Of a stretch of 64,000 bases of DNA, positions 1 through 12,728 are shown piece after piece. Source of the DNA: Coniferiporia sulphurascens (lineage: Eukaryota > Basidiomycota > Agaricomycetes > Hymenochaetales > Hymenochaetaceae); NCBI GenBank assembly GCA_002794785.1, contig NBBA01000015.1:620001-684000 (forward strand), given 5' to 3'. Every line of letters starts with the position of its first letter. The first letter of the stretch is position 1. The notes under the pieces are model-generated. The model was not told where the DNA came from, searched no databases, and saw nothing but the letters and a program-made list of their open reading frames with translations. The position numbers were made by a program, and so were the translations under genes.

Positions 1-1713
1 CGTGGTGTTCTGCTGCAATTCCTGTTGGACTACCCCCAAGGCAAGGCTCGTCTGAAGCAGCAGTTCGCTTTCCTCGTTAAAAATCTCTCATACGTATTCG
101 AGAGTGGACGCGTGTCCGTGATGGAATTCTTCGGTGCAGTCATCACGAAATTTAACGACGACATAATTGCGGAATATGCGGACATGGTCTTCGTCGCTCT
201 TGTGTTGGTGATTGCAAACGATGACTCGACGAAGTGTCGTGAAATGGCAGCGCAGTTGATCAAAACGCTTGTTGCTCGCCTACGAGAGGAACAGCGGAAG
301 ACTATCATGTCGCACGTTCACTCATGGGCATCGCAACACAGTAACCCAGCTCTGGCTCGCGTATCGTCTCAGACATACGGTCTGGTACTGGACACACTGA
401 AGGCTGACGCGAAACCCTACCTTAATGTCCTACTCGAAGATGTAAATGCGAAAGTTCGCGACGCTGTTAAGAAACTCGAGGAATCCGAAGAGGACGGAGA
501 TGAGGAAGTCTCAGATGCGGACTGGCAAGCGCCATACCAGGCTCTTTCGGCTATTTCCAAGGTGTTCCAAGTTTTCCCTGATCTCGTTTTGGAGCACAAC
601 GAAGTCTCTTGGCCATCCATCACTTCCTTGTTGCTTTATCCACATGCTTGGGTACGCACCGCATCATGTCGCCTGTTGGGTACCTTATTCTCCGTTACGC
701 CCGTCGTTGTCCCAGACGACAGTCTCGCTGAGGATTTCCCGCTCTCTTTCAATGGCATGAGGGAAGTCGCAGATGCACTGTCCTTGCAGCTCAAGAGCGA
801 GAACCTCGACGAGGCGCTTAGTCTGCAGATTGTTAAGAACTTGTTCTACATCGGCAAGTGCTTCTACATGATTTCGACCCCGGTTGTTCTACCGGATGAA
901 AATGTTAATAAAGACGATGACGAAGAGGCCAAGGCTGAAGGCTCCTCTGATCACGAGGATGAGGATGCTGAAGAGCCGGAGGACGAGGAAAAGGAAGCTG
1001 CTGACACGAGCAATCCGCTGCCGTGGCTGTTCTCTCGGCTTTCATATCAAGCTCGCTCTGCGCATATAACGTGGAAGAACAGGTCGTTCAAACAAGTAAT
1101 TTTTCATTTGTCTTGCCAAGTAGTTCATCACTGACGTCTCGTACAGGCAAACTGGTTCCATCAGCCCTCTGCTATCTTTCGATGGTTCGCCGCCATGGCG
1201 TCCCACATGGATGGCGCACGGCTCGAACAGTTCCTTCCGCATATTCTATCTCCACTGTACCGGATTGCGGAAGACGACGCTACCGGGGATGCGCAAATGA
1301 GTGCGTATATTTTATCCTCACGTCTGATTCGATCCTGACGATTAATTTCTTCGTGCTACGCAGACGAGCTCAAAACGCTCTGTTCGGAGTTGCAGGACCT
1401 CGTGCAGGCTAAAGTCGGCACGACGAAATTCGCGGCTGTGTACAACCAAATCCGGCAGCGCGTTGCTTCGGTGCGGCGCGAGCGGCGCACTGCGCGCGTT
1501 GTGCAAGCCACTACGAACCCTCAGGCGGCTGCTAAACGCAAGATGTACAAGAACGCGGGTAAAAAGGAGAGCCGTAAAAGGAAGAACAGCGGGTTTGCGT
1601 GAGTTTTTCCCGAAATATTGTGTACAGGTGTCGGAGGTTTAACTGGTTTTTTACGAATCTACAGGGAACATAAAATTCGTATGAAGTTCTCGAAGAGACG
1701 GAAGACTAGCTGA
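1..1713 (+). CDS. UTP20: UTP20, U3 snoRNP / SSU processome protein, C-terminal part (5' partial)
   Basis: The reading frame is open from base 1 and gives the last 510 residues of a HEAT-repeat protein that matches UTP20 (DRIM), a scaffold of the 90S pre-ribosome needed for 18S rRNA maturation in the nucleolus. Seen: exons 1-1095, 1147-1300, 1364-1598 and 1665-1713,  introns of 51, 63 and 66 bp, all GT-AG and in phase. The motif 'NDDSTKCREMAA' and the very basic C-terminal tail (KRKMYKN, KKESRKRK, ending KRRKTS) are typical of the family, as is an acidic linker (about residues 300-335). The true start lies upstream of the window; full-length UTP20 is usually over 2,000 residues. The gene converges on CTK3 with only 79 bp between the two stop codons, so the 3' UTRs probably overlap. 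Confidence 0.9.
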
Positions 1714-1792
1714 ATATAATCAGGCCGGATATCTTCTGTTGTAACTTATCTGTAATAGATACAATTTATTCTTGGATATACTGGAAGTTTCG

Positions 1793-2830
1793 TCATATCG
1801 TATTTATTGCTGGTAACGATGACAAGCGGGTTGCGGCATTGGGGTAGCATAGAATATTCTCCTCCATGACCGCCTCCTCGTCATCCTCATTCCAGTCGCT
1901 CGTTGTCTCCCACTCGTTGTCGAACTCGATATCGATTGTGCGCAGTACCTCTGCCCCGGTAGAAGTGGCAGCAGGCATAGCAGGAGAGGCGGCCTCAGCA
2001 TCCGGATCAGGAGCGAACGTGGCGAGTTGCGAGAGAAGCTGCGCGTGTGGGTTATGCGCGATGGGCTGGACCCAGCGGCGCTCACGTAGGCGTTTGTGTC
2101 GCTCGCGGTCCTCTTCAATGCGTTTGAATATCTCGTTGCGCGAGAACGTCGAGGATGCGTGGGTGTGATCTCCTTCGCCATCGCCGTTGCTGAATGAGGG
2201 GGCTCCGTCGGTGCTTTCTGCGTGCATCGCGGCTTTTTGCCCGTCGAGCTTTGCGAGCACTTCGTCGACTTTCTGCGGGTCGATTATCCGCTTCGTGCGC
2301 CAGTTGTCTAAGATCTGTCAAAGTCCATCCAATGAGACGCCGACTACATGACTTCAAGATGCAAAATGACCTGAGTGGCACTTGTGAGGTTTATGAGTCC
2401 TTCCCGCCCTTCGGGCACGACATATTCGACAATCTGCGCTAGGTCCCTTGAAACGAAATCGACGTAGAATGCACTCGAGGAGCCCGAGGCCGCCCTGCTA
2501 AGCAGGGACGTCTCGCACAGTGCATCTAATAAATATAATATGTTTATTCGCGCATTGATGGAGCCCTGTAGAACAGTCGTCAGAACAAGGGGACAAGCGG
2601 AGCCGAGCAAAGAAACTTGCCTTCTGGCATTCCTCTACAAGGCAGTCCCAAAGGTCTTCCCCGCACCGCGAGAAATATTTGAGCGCATAAGTAACGACCT
2701 TCTGGATGGACTGCTGCGAACTGCAACGGCTCGATCACCACTTCCGAGACAGGGTACATAGGAGGCGGACTGACGCGTTGAGCCTACGCAGAAGGGTGAG
2801 GAACTGCATCCTGACTTCGAACGGATCCAT
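1793..2830 (-). CDS. CTK3: CTK3, CTD kinase I subunit gamma
   Basis: Predicted 290-residue protein in four exons (2775-2830, 2621-2720, 2371-2565, 1793-2314). It starts MDPFEVRMQFL and carries the family signatures LLRRLNAS, RINILYLLD and YVVPEGREGL followed by a WRTKR-type segment, which identify the gamma subunit of the CTDK-I kinase that phosphorylates Ser2 of the RNA polymerase II C-terminal domain. The N-terminal ~130 residues form the CID-like helical domain that binds the cyclin subunit; the C-terminal half is less conserved and acidic. Introns are 54, 55 and 56 bp. Intron 2 (2566-2620) begins with GC in the context AAG|GCAAGT, a non-canonical GC-AG intron; the reading frame and family alignment leave no GT alternative. 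Convergent with UTP20. Confidence 0.85.
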
Positions 2831-3276
2831 TCTCAAGTTAATTCGCGGAGTGAAGTAGCTGAGGAAGACGCCAGGTCATGCCACGTAGAACGGCCGAGAT
2901 GAGCGCCGTGTGGTCGTCGGTTAGAAAATGAGCTGGAATGGAATTCTGGCGGTTCGCTAGTGACGGCCTCTGGCAGGGTGGGACCGACGCGGCGACGCGC
3001 CTTGCAGCTGACCCAACCGCCATCTCTTCTGCTCAGCTTCTGTTTAACTTCCCAACATTCGCCGACGTTGATGCATGTGCTGCACCTCGCTCTCGGGGGT
3101 ATTTCGACATCTCCTGACATACAGGCTGCCGAATATGTTTCTCCCGGACTTCTAGTGCTTCGCCTTTCGCTTATGGTTTGCTAAATTGTTCGCGGTGGGG
3201 CCTATAAAACGACGGGTGGTATGGCAGACGATTCCAGCAGGAAAACGCAACAGTAAAGTCTAGCAATCCTCACAAA
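2831..3276. other. Divergent intergenic region between CTK3 and the cerato-platanin gene
   Basis: No convincing coding sequence. It should contain the two divergent promoters; the only clear element is the TATA box listed separately. Short ORFs here lack splice logic or recognisable domains. Confidence 0.6.
3203..3209 (+). promoter_or_regulatory. TATA box of the cerato-platanin gene
   Basis: TATAAAA stands 68 bp before the ATG at 3277, at a spacing normal for highly expressed secreted-protein genes in filamentous fungi. Confidence 0.6.
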
Positions 3277-3696
3277 ATGAAGCTCTCCGCGATCGCGTCT
3301 CTCCTCGCCTTCTGCACTGCTACTGCTCTCGGCACGGTTCAGGTCTCGTACGACCCGGTCTACGACAAAGCCAACCAGTCCCTTTCGACCGTCGCCTGCT
3401 CAGACGGCTCGAACGGCTTGCTCACAAAGAACTTCACGACATTCGGCTCGCTGCCCACGTTCCCATTCATCGGCGGGGCTTCCGCCGTTGCCAGCTGGAA
3501 CTCGGCGAACTGCGGCACATGTTGGAACGTCACCTTTAATGGCACGAGTGTCACCGTCCTCGCGGTCGACCACGCAGGCAGCGGCTTTAACATCGGCCTG
3601 AAGGCGATGAACAACCTGACGCACGGGCAGGCCGTACATGACGGCCTGGTACAGGCGACGGCTTCGCAGCTGAACGCGACCGCGTGTGGTCTCTGA
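3277..3696 (+). CDS. Secreted cerato-platanin family protein
   Basis: Intronless gene for 139 residues. Residues 1 to about 19 form a signal peptide (MKLSAIASLL.., hydrophobic core, Ala-Leu-Gly end). The mature part begins with VQVSYDPVYD and contains the family hallmarks ACSDG.NGLLTK, FPFIGGASAV, WNSANCGTCW and VDHAGSGFNIGL. Four cysteines remain after cleavage (C41, C79, C82, C137), as expected for the two disulfides of the double-psi beta-barrel fold. Several N-x-S/T sequons are present (for example N33, N52, N84, N88, N112). Cerato-platanins are small secreted or wall-associated proteins of filamentous fungi, related to expansins, that bind chitin oligomers and can elicit plant defence. 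Length matches the family; a TATA box lies upstream. Confidence 0.93.
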   Translation: MKLSAIASLLAFCTATALGTVQVSYDPVYDKANQSLSTVACSDGSNGLLTKNFTTFGSLPTFPFIGGASAVASWNSANCGTCWNVTFNGTSVTVLAVDHAGSGFNIGLKAMNNLTHGQAVHDGLVQATASQLNATACGL

Positions 3697-5952
3697 AGGC
3701 ACGTTTATAGAGTCCTTATACTTGACTGGCGGTATGGCTTACTTGTTCTTCCCCTTGAACATTGTTGACAGAATTTTAGTCACGCGTTTTGCCGAAAATA
3801 TCATACGGACACTTTATCTTGGTGTTGGACCTTCGTTCTTAATTCCCCAAAGGCACTTTCTCTGTTGTATGAACTCATGGACTGGCATAGTGCGAGTAGT
3901 ACTTTCTCTTCGTTGTTACCGAGGCTATCATAGTCCTCCGCTTCTAAAGCTTGTTCTGACAATGACGTGTATCTTCTCAGCGAGACAAACCTGTTTTGAA
4001 TTCGCACTAAAGTTTCTTTACTGGCAGGGAATCAAGAGCTGTTGCGAGTACAAGACAACTAATCGGAACTGCACTGATATGAAGGCGAACTGCAAGACAA
4101 GACGAGGGGCAATATGACTGCAGTCTGGTCACGCTGGATCTATAAATGGGTTTCACCTAGACGCTTTTTGAAGCTACAAAAGAGCTGTGGTCCTCAGCCA
4201 TCTGGATCTATATCTAGTACTCCGACGAAATTAATTTCTTTCATTGAGCACTCGTAAAGTGTATATCGATTCAATGTTGTGCACCCTCATGCGACGCGCC
4301 CGATCTGACGCTGTTAATATCTTGATTACCACATCCCCCTGAGAGGTCTCGGCACCCAAGATGAGCCTCTCACTGCAATGCCCACGGAGCGCAAGCATTG
4401 GTTCTCTAAGTAGGCATCCCCAAAATAGCCCGTTTCTCGGCAGGTTCCCTAACTTCGTCTTTGATACGGTTGAGGCAGGGCAGCTCCCCACGGCCGCTTT
4501 TTTTTTCTCGGAAGGTGCAAAGTTCAATGTATTAAAAATGGCCTCATGCAGTTCGCTTGAGTCCAGATATAAACCCCTTCGCGCGTGACACAGCACTATC
4601 GTAATTATGACTCCTATCACAAACAAATTTGATTTTATATCCTCAGCACGTAAATCCTGATATATCTTCTGCAGGTCTGGCATGGTAAAAGGAATGCAAT
4701 GTCGAATGCACTCTGTTACATTTGTCTCTCTTCAGACATTCTGCTCTCTCCCTGAGCATTGTGGTTTTTTATTCTATCTAGAATAGCATAATATAATAGA
4801 CACCCTAGCACGTAACGGACATGCCTCCGCAGAATATTCGCTGGTAAATATATTTGTCGTACAGGCCGGTAGCCTCGCAGATGCTCTTCTAGGTTGCAGA
4901 GCAACTATTTCAATGGAGGCTTCACATATTGTCACGCCACCACCGCAAGCCTTTTCGATGGTTCATTTAGCATTCATATGAAGGATTCCAGTATTGATTT
5001 ATTTGTGTGGAAGTTGCGGAATGCAATTTTATGAGTAGGGAACCCTTTGTAATAGGGGTCATTACGACAGTGTTGAAATTTCAAAGTGAGTCCCTTGGGT
5101 TGTAGTCCGGTTACTATTCCCCCTCCTCGTAGTCACTTTGTCCACCTTCGCAGTTCTACCGCCGCCGCGCCGTCCGATCGTATACTATGCCCACAATACC
5201 ACTTGCCCACTAGTGAAGGGTAGTGAGCCGGGCAAATTCCGTACATGCGACACGCTATTAGAAAAGAATCCTTCGATCGCACTGTATAAGGAAGTATTTC
5301 TAAGCAATGGGGTCACGTGTTGCGGTTTGTTCCTATGTTGGGTCGCTTGTGCGGGTTGTACTCATACCGCAGAGTGCAGGCCTAGGGTGATGGGCCGGGT
5401 GTGCACAACACTGCCTCGATACAATAGTGCCGGAAGAATATTTCCAATCATGTGCTCAAGACCCTGTAGCAGCTGTTTGTCAACTTTCTGGCTTCGGTAA
5501 CCGTCTTCAAGTTCTTCGAGTCTTGTTTTTCAAATAAGCTGCCGATCAAAGCCTGGAGCCTCGTTTTTCTCCTGGAGGGTGCGGTGCGTCGTGTACTAAT
5601 GCTGTGCGGTTGTCTTGAGGCTGGGCTTTGTGCGGTGGAAGTTGCTGTGCTTGGTATTCAATAGTCGGAACATGCACTCTTCTACTGGCGCCACATCACA
5701 CTTCTCGCTATCTCTTTTTGCACACAACAAACAAACCCTTAAAGTCGTACATGTTGGCCTCTCGGTGATGAACAAGAACACAACCTCGCCTTTCATTTCG
5801 CCGTTGGCTTCCATTCTTCTCTGCTGCGCAACTAATACATCGACTTCCAAAGTAAACGGACGTGGGTCGATTGAAACAGGGCTTGACCTATAAGTATGCC
5901 ACTTGTACTGCAATAATGGCCCTCTGCTAGCTTTCGCTAGAGTATCCCAGAC
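3697..5952. other. Intergenic stretch without a supported gene
   Basis: About 2.25 kb. Open frames exist on both strands (for instance 4231-4683 on the minus strand, 150 codons) but none shows a recognisable domain or a coherent set of splice sites. A TATA-like TATAAGT at 5889-5895 is 64 bp before the first ATG of dynamin A and may be its promoter. Confidence 0.5.
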
Positions 5953-8854
5953 ATGTTCGGAGCCAGCCGTGACGCGATGTTCCCAAGCCTTTCACGCGTT
6001 TTCCAGCCAAGTCCGCTGCTTGACTCTACTGTGCACGTACCGGAGAGTCCTCTTGAAGACGACGATGACTTTTATGGCTTGGGCATTGCTCTCTCTGACG
6101 AGCATATCTCACAGAAGAGGCAGAATATGCTGAACCTTGCCGACCGCCTTCGCTCAGTCGGGTAAGTCTCGGGCTGTGGTCGTTGTGTGACGAAAGTACT
6201 ATGTTCACTCCCGTCAAAGAGCGCAGGCCGAAATCGACATACCGCAGATTGCGGTCATCGGAACACAGAGTTCCGGTCAGTCAAGCAGCCAAGTAGCTTT
6301 GATACTCTCACCCTGACTGCTACGCGTCCGTATACAGGGAAATCATCGCTTTTACATGCTATCTCTGGCGTGCGCGTTGCGCGTTCAAACGGGACCTGCA
6401 CACGGTATAGGTTTCCCGTAGAATCAGGCATCGCACCCATCTCACTTGTCAACCTCCAGCGTGCCTACTGAGATCTTGCTGAAGCAGGCGCCCGGACCTT
6501 GGAAGTGCACTGTAACTCTCAGCAGAAGAAGGGACTTGCAGGGAAAATTACTTGGTCGTCCTATAAACGAGGACTTCGGACCAGCGATGGAACACCCGAA
6601 CGAAGTCGAGGAGCGTCTCAAGCGTGCACAGCTTGCCATACTAAACCCTTCGCAGCCTCCGGATGTATTCTTGCTCGGACAGTCGGTTGAGAAATCTGAG
6701 CTCTCGTTTTCGGACAATTGCGTTTCGGTGAAGATTCAGGGGCCCAAGGAGTCAAATCTTTCACTCTGTGACCTTCCAGGTAAGGAAGGAACACCGAATA
6801 TCGAAGCTTCAGCTGACTATCTGAATATTCAGGAATAATCGCAAGTATTTCAAAAAAAAGTGGTAAGGAGAGTGATATCAAAATGGTCGAGGACCTAGTC
6901 GAGTCATACATCAAGAAGCCAAACTGTCTAATTCTGCTGACGACAACCTGTGAAGGTGCGGGCTCCGTCCTCCCTGCCAGGAAAAAAACACTTACGAAGC
7001 CCAAACGAATATAGCGGATTTTGAGACCCAGGGAGCATATAGGATGGCTATAGCACACGACCCCGAAGGGAAGAGAACTCTAGGTATTCTCCCTTTATAC
7101 TCATGGAATGCCGCGTCCTTATGTGTCTGAAGGCGTCTTAACGAAGCCGGACAGAATTCCTGCCGGGGATGAAGATCGCTGGATCAGACTCGTGCAGAAC
7201 GAGGAGGAACCGCTTGATCTCGGTTGGTTCTGTGTAAAGCAGCCAGACTCGGTTGAACTTGCGAGAGGAATAAGCTGGGAAGAAGCTCGTATCAAAGAGA
7301 AGGAGTTCTTCGGGACTGCGGAACCGTGGCGCTCTCTTCGCTACGATACTACTTCGCGTCTCGGAATTATGCCTCTCGTTGGGCGCCTCAGTGAGAGGCT
7401 TTCGGACCTCATAGCCAGAAGGTGTTACTACCAGTCATCTATGAAAAACTAAAAACATATTGACTATGACTACAGGCTTCCGAAGCTTCAATATGATGTC
7501 GAAGAGATGTTGCGCACCACCGAGAACAGCCTGAGAGAGCTGCCCGCTCCGCCGTCGGAAGACTCCCTCGCTGAGACCATGCACCTGATTACACGGTTCT
7601 CTAATGATGTAGAGCGTCTCATTTCGGGTTTATCTTCGAAGGACAGTCCGCGCCTTATCCAGAAGATAAACCACGTTCAAACCAAGATGAAACGGGAGAT
7701 TCTCTCGCTTGCCCCGCGCTTCAACCCGTACAGGTCGGACTCCAAGCACATTCGACTCCCGGATGTCGAATTTTTGGAAAAGGAAGGTGGGAGTGCCAAA
7801 CGGGAAGGGAAGCCGATATACATACACGTAGATAAGATCATGTCGCTAATCGAGGAGTATGTGTACCAAATCTCTCCTCCCTCAAGTTGACAACTGACCT
7901 GTTCGTTATTTGGTAGGGAACGCACACGAGAACTCCCTGGATACATCCCATTTAACGTACCCGCTACTATTCTTGCTGAAGCCATGCAGGAGTGGGAGCA
8001 TTTGTCTACGCACTTCTTCGATGAGGTCTATGTGACCATCGGCGAGTCCATTAAGCATCTCGTAGAGCAATATTTCCAGCGTTTTGAGTATGGTGGTATG
8101 TTCGATGTTGTCCGGTATGTTCGAACGTAATCGCTTGCGAAATGTCCCAGGAACTGACTCCAAAACTAGGACGGAGGTCCAGCATCTGCTTGACAGGCTC
8201 GGCGACGAAACCAAGCAGGATATTAAGCGTATCCTGCAACGGGAGAAGACGCCCTTCACCCTCAATGGTCATTATTTGGCGCGCTACAAGGACGACTTCC
8301 TTGCCTATTACAAGGGGTGTCGGCAGAGAGAGGTCAACAGCATCGCGATGCAGCATATACAGGAGCACGCGAGACTGTCGAGCTCCGAAGCTGTGAGCTT
8401 GAGCCTCATGTCGAACGACGCTGTCACTCAAGTCTTGGCGGGCTTAAACACGATGAACATACGCGACGTCAAAGCTTCGGATTTACCTAAGCTCCTCCCC
8501 AGGGATCCGTACGAGTCAGCTCTCGAGCTAATGGCAACAGCCAGCGCCTACTATCAAGGTACGCATTAAGCATGGTATTTAGAGAATCAGCCTTCTCATA
8601 GAAACACTCCAGTATCGAGCAAACGCTTCATCGATAATGTTTCGCTTGCCGTCGACTATGAGTTCGTGCGGGCCTTTGCTGAGAATGTCCAGCAGGCCCT
8701 TTACGTTCAGATCATTAGAGGGGATCCGCGGGAGCAGTGTGCCAAGTTCCTCAGGGAGTCACCGGAAATACGCGAACGGAGGAAGGAACTGAGGGCTAGG
8801 CTGGACCGCCTCACCGCGGCGAAGGGGGAAATGATGAGTTACAGTATCTGGTGA
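5953..8854 (+). CDS. Dynamin-like GTPase, copy A
   Basis: Predicted 782 residues in eleven exons: 5953-6161, 6220-6275, 6338-6404, 6460-6779, 6833-6955, 7015-7083, 7133-7421, 7476-7862, 7917-8114, 8170-8558, 8613-8854; introns 49-62 bp. Order of domains: dynamin GTPase with P-loop GTQSSGKS (residues 84-91), switch-I Thr in NGTCTR, G3 DLPG (215-218) and G4 TKPD (285-288); helical middle/stalk domain (about 320-680); GTPase effector domain (about 695-782; KRFIDNVSLAVDY). No PH or proline-rich domain, so it resembles Mx/Vps1-type soluble dynamins, which assemble as GTP-driven oligomers on membranes or particles. The start is the first ATG in frame; the second Met at residue 9 is an alternative. 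Every intron position is shared with copies B and C. A is the most divergent of the three. Confidence 0.9.
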
Positions 8855-9635
8855 TGCGGCAATTCATTTAGGAACCTTGTTGGGTTCGCGCTGCGGCATG
8901 AACTTGAATTTCCATTCCTGATTCCCTTTGTCTCGCCTTTGATAGACCACATATCCTGTTCTCGGTAATGATCACAACGTATCGTAAGTCACGTGATGCT
9001 TTCCGGCACGAGGCGAAGCGGCGTTTCAAGTTGTGGTAAAGACAAGTCGCGACACCATCCTGCCCGCTGCTACTAGATTCTACGCTACCACCTAGTAAAC
9101 AACGATGCATATCTGGCACTGAGGTAGCTGATAATGTTCCAGTTACCTCCAAGGAAACACGGGTTGCATTTGCAAGGTTCGACACTAAACACGTGCCGCC
9201 AATTCATACGAGGCCTCATATCATGCTGCTGCAGTTCGGTCCAATTTCACAAAGCATATTGGCTTCTAGGATACTAGTGTCTATTCGTGGCCTCCTCCTG
9301 AAATCATCTGGTCTTTGATGGATTCTGCCAAGTTATATTAAACGTTCAGTGCGATACCGACAGTCTAGTCCTTCACCTCAATAAGAAACGCCAGAGCAAT
9401 AATGGCCGTCTGTCGTAAGGGAACCCTAAGAACGCCCCTGCATCTCCGCTGGCAGCACTTGTGATACAAGAGGGAATGCCGTACGCCAATTGATCTATAC
9501 CTTCTCAGGGCCTGCGCGAGTCGCAAGGCTGGTAACCGCATGTGCTACACTTTATAAACCAAGGATGTGCAACCTCACTCCCTAAATCGTCCTTCACAAC
9601 TTGCAGCCGTCTTCAACCGCTTTGCGCTCTCCAGA
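8855..9635. other. Intergenic region between dynamin copies A and B
   Basis: 780 bp with no supported gene. It should hold the terminator of copy A and the promoter of copy B (TATA box at 9553). Confidence 0.5.
9553..9558 (+). promoter_or_regulatory. TATA box of dynamin copy B
   Basis: TATAAA 78 bp upstream of the ATG at 9636. Confidence 0.5.
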
Positions 9636-12490
9636 ATGGCGCATCTTCGATTTACTTCTTCAAATGACTCACTTAACTCAAGCCTCCTTCAGACCGATAG
9701 GTCAAGCCTTTTCAAAGATGACGCTGACGATGGTGCCCATACGGCGATCGACGTTGGTCTTTTAGATGGGACCGTTTCTCTGAGGAGGCGACGTTTACTT
9801 AGCGTCATAGACGGCCTCCATGCTGTGGGGTGAGGGGCCCGGTTTGTCACTACACCTGCGAGATTCTGACCAATGTGTTGCAGAGTTCAATCAGACATCG
9901 ATCTTCCTCAAATCGTGGTTATAGGTAGCCAGAGTGCAGGTTAGAGCGTATAACTGCTTAGGTGCCGGTATGTACTAATTTAGTTTATGCTTACCGTTAG
10001 GGAAATCCTCCTTGGTTGAAGCGTTCACTGGAATAAGGCTGCCGAGAGCATCGGGCACGTGTACTCGGTGAGACCTCTCATTATGGTGGCCTGGTCTATC
10101 CTTACATTGCAACAGTTGCCCCACAGAGTGTCTGTTGAAGCGATCAGACGGCCCATGGGTGTGTACTGTGACACTCCGCTCTATAAAAGACATCAATGGC
10201 GAAGCGCTTGGGCAAGCGAAAAACATTGTTTTTGGTGATCCGATTACGAATCGAGATGAGGTGGAGGATCGCTTGAGGGGGGCACAACAGGCTATTCTCA
10301 ACCCATCCCAACACTATGAAAACTTTTTATACGGAAATGCGGTCGAGATTGAGATACCGGAGCTATCGTTTTCGGAGAACTACATATCGGTCCAAATAAC
10401 CGGTCCAGACCTCGCAGACCTCTCATTCTGCGACCTCCCCGGTATGTTAGCCCATCGGATTCATCCCTATAATATTCTGACGTGTTGGCTAACAGGTGTA
10501 ATCGCGAGTGTTGGGAAAGGGGGCAGACAGGACGATGTTGATCTCATTAGAAACTTGTCGATACGCTACATCGAGAAGCCAAGCTGCTTGATTCTCCTCA
10601 CGGTCTCTTGCGAAAGTAAGGTTATATGCATACTGTATGTTTATTTGCTACATATTTTGACGGGTTCTTCGTAGCCGATTTTGAGGTTCAAGGTGCTTTC
10701 GACCTTGCGATGAAGTATGACCCTGAAGGGAGAAGGACTATCGGTTCGTTTTACCTTTGTCATCAATCAGTCAACCACTGACGATGCGGACAGGAGTCCT
10801 TACAAAACCCGACAGGATTGAGCCCGGTGAAGAACAGCGTTGGATCAAGTGCCTGAGAAACGAATCACAACCGCTTGAGCTCGGATGGTTCTGCGTCAAG
10901 CAGCCGGACCCTGCACAGTTGAAGCAAGGCATCACATGGAAGGAGGCGCGCGAGAAAGAAAGGGAGTTCTTCAGTCTCAAGGAACCGTGGTGCGACCTCT
11001 CGCCTCGAAACCTCGGAACACCACAACTGGTGGCGCGCCTCAGTGACACTTTGTCGGACCTTATTGCTAAGAGGTTCTCATAGCTTACGTTAAATATCGG
11101 AAAAACTCTAACTCACCTTTCATCAGGCTTCCTGAACTTCAGAACGAGTTGCAAGTGTTGTTGCAACGCACAGAAGAGAGCATTAACGAACTTCCCGTCC
11201 CGACTTCGTCGGACGCCCTTGCTGAAATGGTGCAGTTCATAGGTCGCTTCTCGTCAGACGTCTCTTGCATAGTTGAGGGGACGCCTGGAAAAGGCGGACT
11301 TATCCAATCAATTCGTAGCAAGCAGGACGAGTTTAGGATCGGAATTCTCTCCCTCGCCCCAAATTTTAAGCCGTACAAAAAAGATTCGAAAGTTGTTGAC
11401 CTTCCTCGAATGGAGTTCATATCCAACGAGGAGGCCGATGAGAAAAATAGCCATGGCGTGGTTATGCACATTGACGAAGTCATGGAGCTAGCGCACCAGT
11501 AAGTTTCCGAGTGGACAGAAGATTTTTCTTTTTTTGCTAATGTGTTCCTAACTCGCAGGGCCCGAACACGCGAACTTCCCGGAAATGTCCCGTTCGTGGT
11601 GACGCAGAAAATAATCGAGGATGGCATGAAGAAATGGGAGAAACCGGTTTCACTCTATTTTGAAGCTGTGCAAGCCACAATGGTCGAAGCCCTTAAACGG
11701 CTTATAAACGAGCATTTCAAACGCTTTGAGCATGGTAGTCTTCTCGGTACCATTCAGCAAGTTATTATCTCTCTTCCTTGTCGATGATACACTGACCACT
11801 TCTTTTCGTTTAGAATGGAGGTGTTCGAACAGGTCAAAAAACACAGAGATGCCACCAGAGAACATCTCAATTGGCTTTTAAATCTTGAGAAACGTCCTTT
11901 TACGCTTGACTCGCACCAATTGGGAACCTACAAGGACAAATTTCTTGCTCACTATAAAGGGTGCTGGCAAATGGACCAGAATAGTGACGTTATGAAACAA
12001 GTTCAGGCATACCTGGAGTGGACCGGCTCTAATAATCCCCTGAACGATGTCCTGGCGAGCCTTGGAAAGCTGAGGATTACTGGAGTCACAGCGCAAGACT
12101 TACCAAAGCTCCTCCCTAAGGACCCATACGAACCGGCGTTAGATATCATGGCGACGGCGAGGGCTTACTTCCAAGGTGAATGATATAGTATATTAACGTA
12201 TATTGATTTAGAGTATCTGATCTAGAGGGTGGGGGTATGCTTTCACAGTTTCATGCAAGCGCTTCGTGGATAACGTCCCACTCGCTGTCGATTATGATTT
12301 TGTGCAGGGTTTGGGACGTAATATGCAGAGTGCACTTTACAAGTCTATTATTCAGGGGTCTGGAAATGCACACCAGCGTTGCCGGGCCCTCCTGGAGGAA
12401 TCTCCGCTTGTCTCGTCTCAACGGGAGAGCCTAGAGAGGAGACGTAAGAGGCTAGAGGCGGCCAAGGCTGAATTGATGGGTATCTGGTGA
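9636..12490 (+). CDS. Dynamin-like GTPase, copy B
   Basis: Predicted 761 residues in eleven exons: 9636-9829, 9884-9939, 10001-10067, 10116-10441, 10496-10615, 10675-10743, 10794-11073, 11127-11498, 11559-11756, 11814-12175, 12249-12490. P-loop GSQSAGKS at residues 79-86, CTRCP switch-I region, DLPG ending at G215, TKPD at 281-284, then stalk (about 315-660) and a C-terminal effector domain (KRFVDNVPLAVDY). Eight of the eleven exons (2-7, 9 and 11) have either the same length as in copy A or differ from it by only a few codons, and exons 2-11 match copy C in length exactly, so B and C are the younger pair. Intron 9 (11757-11813) starts with GC (CA|GCAAGT), whereas the same intron in A and C starts with GT. 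Exon 1, encoding the Ser/Asp-rich N-terminus, is not conserved between copies. Confidence 0.92.
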
Positions 12491-12728
12491 TGGAATGGTA
12501 TCAAGATCCCTGCTACGCTGTTTGTTTCCTTGTAATCCGAAAACGTGATAATATTAGCAGGGCAGCTGGAGGTCCCTCAGAGTGCTGCTGCCGCGCGGGT
12601 CTGTTAAGTTGTGCAATACATCAAGCGGAATAATGTATCCTCCATGTTCGAGACGTAAGTATAGTTTCGCGAGTTTGAATACTAGACGCATGGCAAACAC
12701 GTCCGAGTCGAATCAATAGCACGCAGTA
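12491..12728. other. Intergenic region downstream of dynamin copy B
   Basis: No gene seen; separates copy B from the PH-domain relic. Confidence 0.4.

Noticed and set aside
4231..4683. 150-codon minus-strand open frame
   Set aside because: No domain, no splice partners, odd composition, and an equally open frame on the other strand; looks like chance.
5138..5500. 120-codon plus-strand open frame with many cysteines
   Set aside because: No signal peptide or repeat spacing of cysteines; no homology I can recognise; flanked by noncoding sequence.
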